DNA of 64,000 nt from AP-15 sp963833745 (GTDB lineage: Bacteria; Pseudomonadota; Alphaproteobacteria; ATCC43930; CGMCC-115725). Shown here one piece after another: positions 19,427-27,191 of the stretch. Made by a program: the position numbers and the translations under genes. Under the pieces are notes generated by a model. It was not told where the DNA came from and searched no databases. It was given only the letters and a program-made list of their open reading frames with translations. Each line of letters opens with the position of its first letter. The stretch's first letter is position 1. Location: assembly GCA_963833745.1 (NCBI GenBank), contig CAWHZD010000007.1, positions 620,001 through 684,000 on the forward strand, read 5' to 3'.

Positions 19427-20584
19427 ATGAAAGCCACGCCGATGCCGCTGAACGTCGCTCCCTCCACTCTGATCGAATCAATCGCAGCCAGCCTCCGGAA
19501 AACCAGCACTCAGGCGCTCGACCTTTCGTTTAATGAATTACTCGACATGTATGAACAAACTGAACTCAATATCAAGCCCGATTATCAACGTCTGTTCCGT
19601 TGGACAGAGGGTCAGCGCTCACGGTTCATCGAATCTTTACTCCTGGAAATGCCGGTTCCTCCAATCTTTGTGATTGAGGAGGACGAGGGAATTTATCAGC
19701 TTATAGACGGTCTCCAGCGCATTTCTTCATATCTACATCTGCGTGGTAAGCTGAACGCACCCCATTTGGATCCGCAAATAAAGCCAGGAGATATGTTGAT
19801 CCTAGCGGACTGCGATATTATTCCCCAGCTGAACGGGTTCACCTTCGACGATTTTCCCCTGTCCTTACAGATCCGCCTAAAGCGCGCCTTCATCAGAGTG
19901 GAGGTTGTTCGAAAGGAAACGGACCCGAAATTCAAATACCACATGTTCAAACGCCTTAACACGGGTGGTGACCGGCTATCTGAGCAGGAAATCCGAAACT
20001 GCACGATTCGAATGCTCGGTGCACGTTTTCCGGATTTCATTATTGCGATGAGCGAGATCGACGCCTTCAAAGTTTGCACGCAAGGGCTTACGTTGGAGCG
20101 GCGCCTCTCTGCCTTTGACCAAGAGCTGGTATTACGGTTTTTCGCCTTGAAGAATCGTCGTGATAAGTTCAAGCACGAAGTATCCGAGTTTCTTACCGAA
20201 TATATGGAAGACATTGTAGATCCCGACAAACCTGGTCAATTCGATTATACGTTGGAGACAGCCTATTTCCGGAAGACATTTGAGGTGCTTAGGCAAGCGC
20301 TCGGAGAATACTCGTTCGCTTTTGCCAACCGAGCGAGGAACGATTTGAGTGCGGGCTTTAGCATTTATCACTATGAGGCAATCACAATCGGCCTACAAGC
20401 CGTTCTTGATAGGGTAGAGTTAATGGGAACGGATACAAGTACAAGGCTTGAACAAGAGCTTCGCTCGATCAAGCTTGATCGAGAATTTATTGGGATAACG
20501 ACCGGAGGTGGCAGGAACTCACCGGGTCCCCTGAACGATCGAATTAGTTTTGTCGAGAGTTGGCTTAGAGATGCTATCTCCTGA
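19427..20584 (+). CDS. DUF262 (GmrS-like/ParB-fold) protein
   Basis: A 385-residue protein of the DUF262 family, the N-terminal module of type IV restriction GmrSD and related defence proteins. Recognisable blocks are PDYQRLFRWTEGQRSRFIES (residues 51-70), the nucleotide-binding/hydrolysis motif IDGLQR (93-98) and FKRLNTGGDRLSEQEIRN further on. The family couples NTP sensing to DNA attack. No HNH (DUF1524) domain is fused here, so any DNA cleavage must come from another residue set or from a partner such as the HEPN protein. It starts 3 bases after the methyltransferase and its last 14 bases overlap the probable HEPN start, which indicates tight co-translation. Confidence 0.85.
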   Translation: MKATPMPLNVAPSTLIESIAASLRKTSTQALDLSFNELLDMYEQTELNIKPDYQRLFRWTEGQRSRFIESLLLEMPVPPIFVIEEDEGIYQLIDGLQRISSYLHLRGKLNAPHLDPQIKPGDMLILADCDIIPQLNGFTFDDFPLSLQIRLKRAFIRVEVVRKETDPKFKYHMFKRLNTGGDRLSEQEIRNCTIRMLGARFPDFIIAMSEIDAFKVCTQGLTLERRLSAFDQELVLRFFALKNRRDKFKHEVSEFLTEYMEDIVDPDKPGQFDYTLETAYFRKTFEVLRQALGEYSFAFANRARNDLSAGFSIYHYEAITIGLQAVLDRVELMGTDTSTRLEQELRSIKLDREFIGITTGGGRNSPGPLNDRISFVESWLRDAIS

Positions 20585-21280
20585 GGCCGTATTTCAAGAC
20601 TTGGAAGCGGATCGGCGTTTAGAGAGAAGGAAATTCGACTCATTGAGAATATCGCAAATAGAACAGAAAATGACGATGAACGGAACATGTTGCGGCGTTC
20701 TCTAGTCCTCCTGATCTATGCCCACCTGGAAGGTTCCTGCAAGTTCTCGTTGAACGCGTACGTTTCGACTATCAATGGCCTTGCGATTCCGTGTCGAGAG
20801 GCCATAGCCGCACTCGTAGCAGCCAGTCTAAGCAGAGTTTTTGCAGCGCTTCGCGACATAAACAGCCGGCACCCAGATTTGGGCCGCGAGCTCCCCGATG
20901 ATCGTGAATTACATCTCGCGGCACGCGAGCGAGCGTTCGTTGAAGGTTACAATACAATCACTGCCCATCAGGTCGAAATTCCTGAGCGGGCGATGGACAC
21001 AAGATCAAACTTGAACTCTGTACTGCTGAAACGGCTATTGTATCTGTTAGGGCTCGACTATGTGATCGTAGACAAACAACGGAGAAATATCGATATGCTG
21101 CTCGGCGTCCGTAATGCTATCGCGCATGGAGACATTCTAAAAGTACCCACCGAGCAAGAGGTCCGAAACTACACCTCGGCGGCGTTCGAAGTCATGCGCT
21201 TCATACAGCATGAGATTTATAGTGCGCTCCGAGAGCAAAAGTACCGAAGAGCGCCAGCTAGTGGTCTGACCGAAACATAA
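20571..21280 (+). CDS. MAE_28990-type HEPN protein, frame broken near its start
   Basis: The main open frame (20687-21280) carries VLLIYAHLEGSCKFSLNAY and the HEPN catalytic motif R-x4-H in GVRNAIAHGD, the hallmarks of the MAE_28990/MAE_18760 HEPN ribonuclease-toxin families. No start codon fits this frame after the preceding stop. In another frame an ATG at 20571, overlapping the DUF262 stop by 14 bases, gives MLSPEAVFQDLEADRRLERR, the expected family N-terminus, which then continues in the main frame as EIRLIENIANRTENDDERN. A one-base loss near 20628-20635 explains both. The last residues (GLTET) are supplied by the IS630 end at 21261; without it the frame would end SDASSL. Predicted activity is RNA cleavage upon infection (family inference). 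Confidence 0.75.
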
Positions 21281-22411
21281 GATTCCCAAAATCGAGCCTT
21301 TGTGTCATGATGCCGCGATGCGCAGAGATGTTGAAATCCGGCTCGGACCGGGGGATTGGGAGCGGTTGGCGGCAGTCGTGGCCGATCGCAACAGTACTCA
21401 GAAGCATGCGTGGCGGGCGCGGATCATCCTGGCCACCGCCGAAGGCTGCGGCACGGCGGAGATCATGCGCCGGGCCGGCGTCTCGAAACCCTGCGTGTGG
21501 CGCTGGCAGCGCCGCTTCATGGAAGCCGGGGTCGATGGCCTGTTCCACGACAAGACCCGCAAGCCCGGCAAAGCGCCGATCGGCGAGCCGGTCGTCGCGC
21601 AATTGATCGCGCTCACGCTCGGCGCACCGCCCGGCGAGACCACCCATTGGACGAGCCGTGCGATGGCCGAGACGGTGGGGCTGGCGGTCAGCACCGTGCA
21701 AAAGATCTGGCGTGCCCATGGTCTCGCCCCGCATCGGTTGCGGGTCTTCAAACTCAGCCGCGACCCGCAGTTTGCCGCCAAACTGCGCGATGTCGTGGGC
21801 CTTTACCTCGATCCGCCGGCGCACAGCCTGGTCCTCTCGGTTGACGAGAAGAGCCAGATCCAGGCGCTCGACCGCACTCAGCCGGGTTTGCCGATGAAAC
21901 AAGGCCGCGCCGGGACCATGACCCACGATTATCTGCGCAACAGCCTGCCCTCGCGAAGGCGGGGGGCACGACCACGTTGTTTGCCGCCCTCAATGTCCTC
22001 GACGGCACCGTAATCGGGCAGTGCATGCAGCGGCACCGGCACCAGGAATTCCTGCGCTTTCTCAATCGCCTCGAGCGCGACATCCCAGCCGGCCGGCTGA
22101 TCCACGTGATCCTCGACAATTACCACAAGCACCCCAAAGTCCGGGCTTGGCTTGTCCGGCACCCGCGCTGGACGCTCCACTTCACCCCAACCTCGGCGTC
22201 CTGGCTCAACGCGGTCGAGGGCTTTTTTGCCAAACTAACCCGCCGGCGACTGCAGCGCGGCGTCTTCCATTCCCTCGTCGACCTCCAGGCCGCCATCAAT
22301 CGCTACCTTGCCGAACACAACCACAGTCCAAAGCCGTTCGCCTGGACCGCCGATCCCGACCGCATCATCGCCGCGGCAAACCGCGGGTACCAAGTGTTAG
22401 ATTCGATCCAC
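21261..22411 (+). mobile_element. IS630-family insertion sequence, copy 1
   Basis: The element begins GTGGTCTGACCG and ends (reverse complement) GTGGATCGAATC, imperfect terminal inverted repeats sharing GTGG(A/T)-. It is flanked by TA at 21259-21260 and 22412-22413, the TA duplication expected of IS630/Tc1-type elements. It carries one transposase frame, now broken. It sits in the last codons of the HEPN gene. Size is 1151 bases including a 23-base extra segment in the transposase. Confidence 0.85.
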
Positions 22412-22414
22412 TAG
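21318..22414 (+). pseudogene. IS630-family transposase, disrupted by a 23-bp insertion
   Basis: The first part (to about residue 205) has the helix-turn-helix region (RWQRRFMEAGVDGL) and the DDE start LSVDEKSQIQALDRTQPG. The second part resumes in another frame with GTTTLFAALNVLDG, VILDNYHKHPKV and the terminal TSASWLNAVEGFFAKLTRRR carrying the final acidic residue. Alignment with the intact copy at 36178 shows DYLRN should be followed by GTTTLF. Instead 23 bases (21942-21964) intervene, shifting the frame. The inserted bases contain CTCGCGAAGGCGGGG, resembling the palindromic repeats seen elsewhere in the window. The transposase is therefore probably inactive. Confidence 0.85.
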
Positions 22415-22469
22415 CGATGCCTCCAGCCTTTAGCGGGATCGATTCTTCAATGCCAGATTAGGCGTAGAT

Positions 22470-22589
22470 CTAGGCCGCTCTGGGTCCTTTGCGGGCGCGG
22501 CGGCGTAGGATAGCGCCGAACATCGAGCCGGTGCTGCTCATGTAATTTTGGTAGAACAGGCCGCCGACCACTTCACCGCGGATAAGGCA
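22470..22589 (-). pseudogene. Remnant A of a TcuA-like flavoprotein C-terminus
   Basis: The minus strand reads GEVVGGLFYQNYMSSTGSMF then GAILRRRARKG, clearly related to GEMVGGLFYHNYASGTGLMS then GAVFGRLAGKG at the end of the intact flavoprotein at 24127. Only about 40 codons remain and nothing upstream in frame belongs to the family, so this is a decayed fragment. Confidence 0.6.
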
Positions 22590-22708
22590 CGGGAATCGAA
22601 GCCGATCCTGCGGCGGCCTTCGCCTTCTTGGGCTGCGCAAAGCCAGCTGACGCATCAGCACCGCCGGCGAACGACGATCATCGGCCACGCCGCTGTTACC
22701 GTCTGACC

Positions 22709-22777
22709 GGTACGGCCGCACCCTTTCCGTCGAGGCGGCCGAAGACCAGCCGGGGCACGAGCCCGGTGCCGCAGTCC
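22709..22777 (-). pseudogene. Remnant B of a TcuA-like flavoprotein C-terminus
   Basis: The minus strand reads CGTGLVPRLVFGRLDGKGAA, matching SGTGLMSGAVFGRLAGKGAA at the very end of the intact gene at 24127. It is a second, shorter relic of the same protein end, some 120 bases from remnant A and in a different frame. Confidence 0.55.
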
Positions 22778-22789
22778 TCTGGGAACGCA

Positions 22790-23174
22790 ACCTCACCGTC
22801 CCGTCGCTAAAATTGCCAAATTCTCAGCGTATGCTGGCGCCCTACGGACGGCGAGAGGGCTGCCCGTGAGCTGAAGGTGGCGCATGCAATGTGGTGTGGT
22901 GTGACGAGGAAGCAGCTGCCGCCGCGCAAAATCGGAGGCGATTGGTGCCGGAGCTCAATTCCCGTCAATTTCCCGGTTACCCAATTCAATTCCCGATTAG
23001 GGCCGGCAAAATTCCCGATTGCGAGCGCAACGGTAATTCACTCACAACCAATTGACATAATTATCTATTTCCGTGGCTGAATCATGCTTACGGAGCAACA
23101 TTCCCGGATATTTCCCGTCGAACCGGGAATTCGACGGCGCCCGAGGTCAGGCCGGTGCCGCGGAGGGCGCGAGC
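22790..23174. repeat. Non-coding stretch with clustered ATT(T)CCCG motifs
   Basis: No gene is supported between remnant B and the aldo/keto reductase stop. It holds repeated AATTCCCG-type words at 22956-22963, 22966-22975 (with an extra T), 22987-22994, 23009-23016, 23100-23107 and about 23110-23116, and an inverted one (CGGGAATT) at 23124-23131. Spacing is irregular. The stretch is AT-richer than its surroundings. Iterated operator or relic repeat are both possible. Confidence 0.4.
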
Positions 23175-24119
23175 TCAGGGGAGAGCTTCGAAGAATTCGA
23201 CCATTTTCCGGCGCTGCGCTGCGTCGGGTAAACGCCCTCTGCCGGCGGCGAGATTGTCGGCCATGTGTTCGGCATTGCTGGTGCCGGGGATGACGGCGGT
23301 GACCGCCTTGTTCCCGAGAAGATATTTGAGGAAGAACTGGGCCCAGCTCGCCGCGTCGAAATCGCCGGCCCATTCCGGCAGCTTGCGCCCCCGTACCGCC
23401 CCGAAGAGCCGATTGCGGGCGAATGGCAGATCGGTCAATACCGCCGCACCAACTTGGGCCGCCGCCGGGATCACCCGCTTCTCTGCGGCGCGATCGGCGA
23501 GCGAGTAATTGACCTGGAGAAAGTCGGGTTTCTGCAGCCGCAGCACCGCTTCGACGGCATCGAAGTCGCCGCCGGAAGAGGTGGTAATGCCGATATACCG
23601 GCAGAAGCCTTGCGCCTTCCACTCGCGCAGTATCGCCAGATCCTGGTGCGGATCCCCGACATTGTGGAGCTGCATCAAATCGACCCGGTCGGTGCGCAGC
23701 CGCTGCAAGGAAGCATGCAACTGAGCGGCGGCGGTGTTGCGGTCGTAGTCTTCGAGCTTGGTCGCGAGAAAGACCCGGCCTCTCAGTTCGGTTGCGGCAA
23801 GGAGATCGCCGACAACGCTCTCCGCGGTTCCATAGGAAGGCGCCGTGTCGATGAGTTTGCCGCCGCCCGCCACCAGCGTCTTCAACACCTCGGCGCATGC
23901 CCTGCGGCGCACGGGATCGTCGCCGACCTCGAAGACCCCGGAGGTGCCGAGCCCGACCACCGGCAGGTTTTCGCCAGAATGCAGGATCGGTCGCGCGATC
24001 AACCCCGACGTGCCGGTCTTGTCTTCCCCCAGAGCCGGCAGCCACGGTGCGGCGGCGAGCCCCGCACCCGCGGCAAGCAGCCAGCGCCGGGAGGCCGGGA
24101 AGTGCATGAGCCTTTTCAC
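23175..24119 (-). CDS. Tat-exported aldo/keto reductase
   Basis: A 314-residue NADPH-type aldo/keto reductase. The N-terminus ASRRWLLAAGAGLAAAPWLP is a twin-arginine-like export signal, so it would act outside the cytoplasm, unusual for the family. Catalytic tetrad candidates are Asp and Tyr in LIDTAPSYGTAESVVG, Lys in FLATKLE and His in DLMQLHNVGD. The barrel ends with VIPGTSNAEHM. It starts 7 bases after the flavoprotein gene stop, so the two form an operon. Pairing with a dehydrogenase of the fumarate-reductase flavoprotein type suggests a small carboxylate or carbonyl redox pathway. Substrate unknown. Confidence 0.8.
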   Translation of the reverse strand: MKRLMHFPASRRWLLAAGAGLAAAPWLPALGEDKTGTSGLIARPILHSGENLPVVGLGTSGVFEVGDDPVRRRACAEVLKTLVAGGGKLIDTAPSYGTAESVVGDLLAATELRGRVFLATKLEDYDRNTAAAQLHASLQRLRTDRVDLMQLHNVGDPHQDLAILREWKAQGFCRYIGITTSSGGDFDAVEAVLRLQKPDFLQVNYSLADRAAEKRVIPAAAQVGAAVLTDLPFARNRLFGAVRGRKLPEWAGDFDAASWAQFFLKYLLGNKAVTAVIPGTSNAEHMADNLAAGRGRLPDAAQRRKMVEFFEALP

Positions 24120-24126
24120 ACCCTGT

Positions 24127-25620
24127 TCACACCCTTTTCACCCAGTCAGCTGCACCCTTGCCGGCGAGGCGGCCGAAAACGGCGCCGGACATCAGCCCGG
24201 TGCCGCTGGCGTAGTTGTGGTAGAAGAGGCCGCCGACCATCTCGCCGGCGGCGAAGAGGCCGGGGATCGGGTGGCCGGTGGTGTCCTCGACCTGGGCTTG
24301 GTTCGAAATCTTGAGCCCGCCGAAAGTGAAGGTGATGCCGGTCGTCACCGCATAGGCCTCGAAAGGCGGGGTGTCGAGGCGCTGGGCCCAGTTGGTCTTG
24401 TCGACCGCGAGGCCGGTGGTGGCGAGCCCGTCGCGGATGTTGGGGTTGAACGGCGTTTCGGGGCGCGGGGCAGCGTTGAACGCCCGCACCGTTTTGAGAA
24501 ATTGGGCCGGGTCGACGCCTTCGAGCCGCGGCGCCAAGGCCTCTAAACTGTCGGCCTTTTCCTTGGTGATGCGCGGGATGCGGTATTCCTCGCGCAGCAG
24601 ATGGACGACCTTCTGGTCAAAGACCTGCCAGGCGAACATCCCCGGTTGGTTCAGTAGTTCGCCGCCGTATTTGGCGTAGGTGTAGCTGTGGAAGTCGAGG
24701 CCTTCGTCCAAAAAGCGCTCGCCCTTGGCGTTGACGACGATGCCGAACGGGTAGTTGTGCTTTTGAAAGCGGTCGCCGACGTCGAGATCGCCAAAGGGCG
24801 GCGCGTTCAGATCCCAGGCGACGGCATGCGCGCCCGACCAGTGCCCGTGCACCGCCGCGCCCTGGTCGAGCGCCATCTTCAGCCCCTGCCCGGTGTTGAA
24901 GCGCGAGCCGCGCACCTTGGCGAGGTCCCAATTGGGCCCTAAATAGCGCGCCCGCATCTCGGCATTGGCCTCGAACCCGCCGCAGGCCAGCACTACCGCC
25001 TTGGCCCGCAGCTCGCGCAGCCGGCCGTCACGGCGTACGCGCACGCCCTCGACGCCGCCGTCGCCGGTCAACAGCGCGACGGCCGGGGTCTCGTACAAGA
25101 CCGGGATGCCGTCGCGGGCGGCACGGGCGTGCAATGCCTTCACCAGCTCCTTGCCGCCGCCCCAGATATGGCAGGCGAGCCCGCCCCAGAACTTGAACTT
25201 GCCGTCGACGCGGAACGCCTGGCGGCCGAGCCCCAGTTGAAAGCGCACGCCCTTCTCGCGCATCCACAGCCCGGCCTCAAAGCTGCCGCGGATCAGGATT
25301 TCGGTCAAATCCGGGTCGCAGCGATATTCGGTCATCCGGCCCATGTCGTCGAAATACTGTTCCTCGGTGTAGGTGCCGAAATCGACGTCGTTGAGCTCGG
25401 TCTCGTTCATGTCGGGGATCAGCCGCGCCAAATCCTCGCCGCCGTGGTAGACGACGCGAAAGGCGCCGCCGGTAAAGGCGGAATTGCCGCCGCGCTGATC
25501 CTCGGGCGCGATTTCGAGCATCACGACCGACGCACCGTTCTCGCGCGCCGACAAGGCGGCGCAGGCGGCGGCGTTGCCGGCCCCGACGACGATCACATCG
25601 AACTGCTCGGTCATTTCCAT
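24127..25620 (-). CDS. tcuA: FAD-dependent tricarballylate dehydrogenase-like flavoprotein
   Basis: A 497-residue flavoprotein of the fumarate reductase/succinate dehydrogenase family. The FAD dinucleotide motif DVIVVGAGNAAACAAL is at residues 8-23, followed by RGGNSAFTGGAFR, which is characteristic of TcuA. The end, FAAGEMVGGLFYHNYASGTG, is the second FAD-contact block. TcuA oxidises tricarballylate to cis-aconitate in the cytoplasm. Neither TcuB (iron-sulphur) nor TcuC (transporter) lies next to it; instead an aldo/keto reductase follows. The substrate could therefore differ. Two decayed copies of its C-terminus lie about 1.4 kb downstream, so the locus has duplicated and decayed. Confidence 0.75.
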   Translation of the reverse strand: MEMTEQFDVIVVGAGNAAACAALSARENGASVVMLEIAPEDQRGGNSAFTGGAFRVVYHGGEDLARLIPDMNETELNDVDFGTYTEEQYFDDMGRMTEYRCDPDLTEILIRGSFEAGLWMREKGVRFQLGLGRQAFRVDGKFKFWGGLACHIWGGGKELVKALHARAARDGIPVLYETPAVALLTGDGGVEGVRVRRDGRLRELRAKAVVLACGGFEANAEMRARYLGPNWDLAKVRGSRFNTGQGLKMALDQGAAVHGHWSGAHAVAWDLNAPPFGDLDVGDRFQKHNYPFGIVVNAKGERFLDEGLDFHSYTYAKYGGELLNQPGMFAWQVFDQKVVHLLREEYRIPRITKEKADSLEALAPRLEGVDPAQFLKTVRAFNAAPRPETPFNPNIRDGLATTGLAVDKTNWAQRLDTPPFEAYAVTTGITFTFGGLKISNQAQVEDTTGHPIPGLFAAGEMVGGLFYHNYASGTGLMSGAVFGRLAGKGAADWVKRV

Positions 25621-25687
25621 CCTTCCGCCCCTTCGGATTCTAGCGCCTGTTAAGTTTGTCCCATTCCGGGCTCAGATGCCCTCAGGT

Positions 25688-26446
25688 CTAATTGCTCCGG
25701 TCCAATTCGGCGGCAACTTCCGACTGCACCTCCGTTGCTCTAGCCCGACGCGCCACGTTGTATTGACCCCAGGTGATGCTGCGCTGCTCAAAAAGGGCGG
25801 TTTGCTCGGCACCCTTGGCATAGCTTGCGGAATAGATCGGAACCAGCGACGGCATGACCTTCGCCAGTTGGTCGAGTACGGTTCGCTCGCATTGACGTTG
25901 TCCCGGCTGCACATCGTTGATCGCCGCGATCTCCTGATCACTCGCAAGAGAGCGGTCGGCGAGCATATCCGATGACGATCCGGCACGCAGATGAGCGCGA
26001 AGTGGCGTAGCGTCCGGCGACATATATAAAGTGCCAAAGCAAATCCTGGCTTGGGACAAAATGGGGCGGATCTTGGCAGTATTTGTCCGCTTCTGTTCGC
26101 TCTCAGCAGCATAGCTCAGATCCGCCATACAGTCGCGATACGTCGCAATCTGGGTTGCAGCACCGCCGGTGCCCATCGCATTGCCAAGGTCCGCACCGCC
26201 GACGAACTGAAATGTTCGTTGGCCGCCGGCTCCAGCGCGCGCCTGGCAGAGCATGCGGTCCTGATCAAAGCCTGCTTCGGTCGCGCCGGGTTTTTCCCAC
26301 ACCGTGGGGGCAGGGGCGCACCCGATTTCCACCAAAAGCAAGCCGATTATTGCCGGAAAGTCCGCCTTTCGCAGAATAGCCTCCCTTAATTTTTCCTTTG
26401 TGGAATTCCTATCCGTGGCGTCTGTCGCCGGCGGCGACAAGATCAT
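25688..26446 (-). CDS. Putative lipoprotein of unknown function
   Basis: A protein of about 230-250 residues that I do not recognise. A lipoprotein-type signal, ADFPAIIGLLLVEIGCAP, lies near the N-terminus, with Cys as the first mature residue. The annotated start (ATG at 26444-26446) leaves 24 polar residues before it, which is odd. The best ribosome-binding site (AAGGGAGG) instead precedes a CTG at 26372-26374 by 5 bases, giving a normal MRKADFPAIIGLLLVEIGC signal, so a rare CTG start is possible. Four further cysteines occur in the mature part. It stands alone, divergent from the chromate transporter. Confidence 0.6.
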   Translation of the reverse strand: MILSPPATDATDRNSTKEKLREAILRKADFPAIIGLLLVEIGCAPAPTVWEKPGATEAGFDQDRMLCQARAGAGGQRTFQFVGGADLGNAMGTGGAATQIATYRDCMADLSYAAESEQKRTNTAKIRPILSQARICFGTLYMSPDATPLRAHLRAGSSSDMLADRSLASDQEIAAINDVQPGQRQCERTVLDQLAKVMPSLVPIYSASYAKGAEQTALFEQRSITWGQYNVARRARATEVQSEVAAELDRSN

Positions 26447-26608
26447 CACAAGAAGCAGGCGCCAACATGATTATAGTTGATATCTGTCTGCCTCGCTGCT
26501 GCGATTCTGAAAATCAGCTATTTGGTGTCAAAACCGCGCAGCAATGCCGCTCGCCGCGCGTCGGTAGAGCGGCTAACCTCGGTCCGCGGCAACTGGCGGA
26601 AGGCGATC

Positions 26609-27190
26609 GTGGCCGAAATTCACCAACAACCAGCGGCCGCCGGCAGCGAGCGGGTTAGTCTGGCGGCGATCTTCGCGGCGTTTTTCCGGCTTGGGGTGAC
26701 GAGCTTTGGCGGCGGCACCGCGGCCTGGCTCTACCGCGCGTTCGTGCAGCGCCGGCGCTGGATCAGCGACCAGACGTTTCTGGTGGACGTCGGGCTCAGC
26801 CGGCTGATGCCGGGCTCGGCCGGGGTCAATCTGACGGTCCAGACCGGGCAGCGGCTGCGCGGCGGCTGGGGTGCCTTGGCGGCGGTGTTCGGGCTGTTGT
26901 CGGGGCCGCTGTTTATCGTCGTGGGTTTGGCGGCGGGTTTTGCGCGGATCGCCGGCAGCCCGGTGGCGCATGCTTTTCTCGACGGGATTGCCGGTGCTGC
27001 GATCGGGTTGACCTTTGCCACCGGTCTGGTGCTGGTGCCGCGCGGCCGCACCCAGATCGGCCAGCTCCTGATCACGATCGCGACGGTGGTGTCGGTCGGC
27101 GTGCTGCGCTGGCCGATGCTGCCCGTCATTCTGTGCCTGGTGCCGATCGGGATCGGGCTGGCGCTGGTGCAGCGGCCGGGGCACAGCTGA
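26609..27190 (+). CDS. Chromate transporter, N-terminal half (short-chain CHR)
   Basis: A 193-residue membrane protein of the CHR family. The hallmark block FRLGVTSFGGGTAAWLYRAF follows a short N-terminus, and at least four hydrophobic segments come after it. Two short CHR proteins together form one chromate (or sulphate-like oxyanion) exporter in the inner membrane, and the second half lies 1 base downstream. The GTG at 26609 was chosen because GGAAGG precedes it and the upstream extension is not family-like. Chromate is the textbook substrate, but short CHR pairs often have untested specificity. Confidence 0.82.
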   Translation: MAEIHQQPAAAGSERVSLAAIFAAFFRLGVTSFGGGTAAWLYRAFVQRRRWISDQTFLVDVGLSRLMPGSAGVNLTVQTGQRLRGGWGALAAVFGLLSGPLFIVVGLAAGFARIAGSPVAHAFLDGIAGAAIGLTFATGLVLVPRGRTQIGQLLITIATVVSVGVLRWPMLPVILCLVPIGIGLALVQRPGHS

Positions 27191-27191
27191 C

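Noticed and set aside
21300..22414. Programmed frameshifting in the IS630 transposase at 21318
   Set aside because: The intact copy shows no frameshift, and the break is caused by a 23-base extra segment rather than a slippery site.
22956..23131. CRISPR array or plasmid iterons
   Set aside because: The repeated words are too short (8 bases) and irregularly spaced, with no cas or replication gene nearby.
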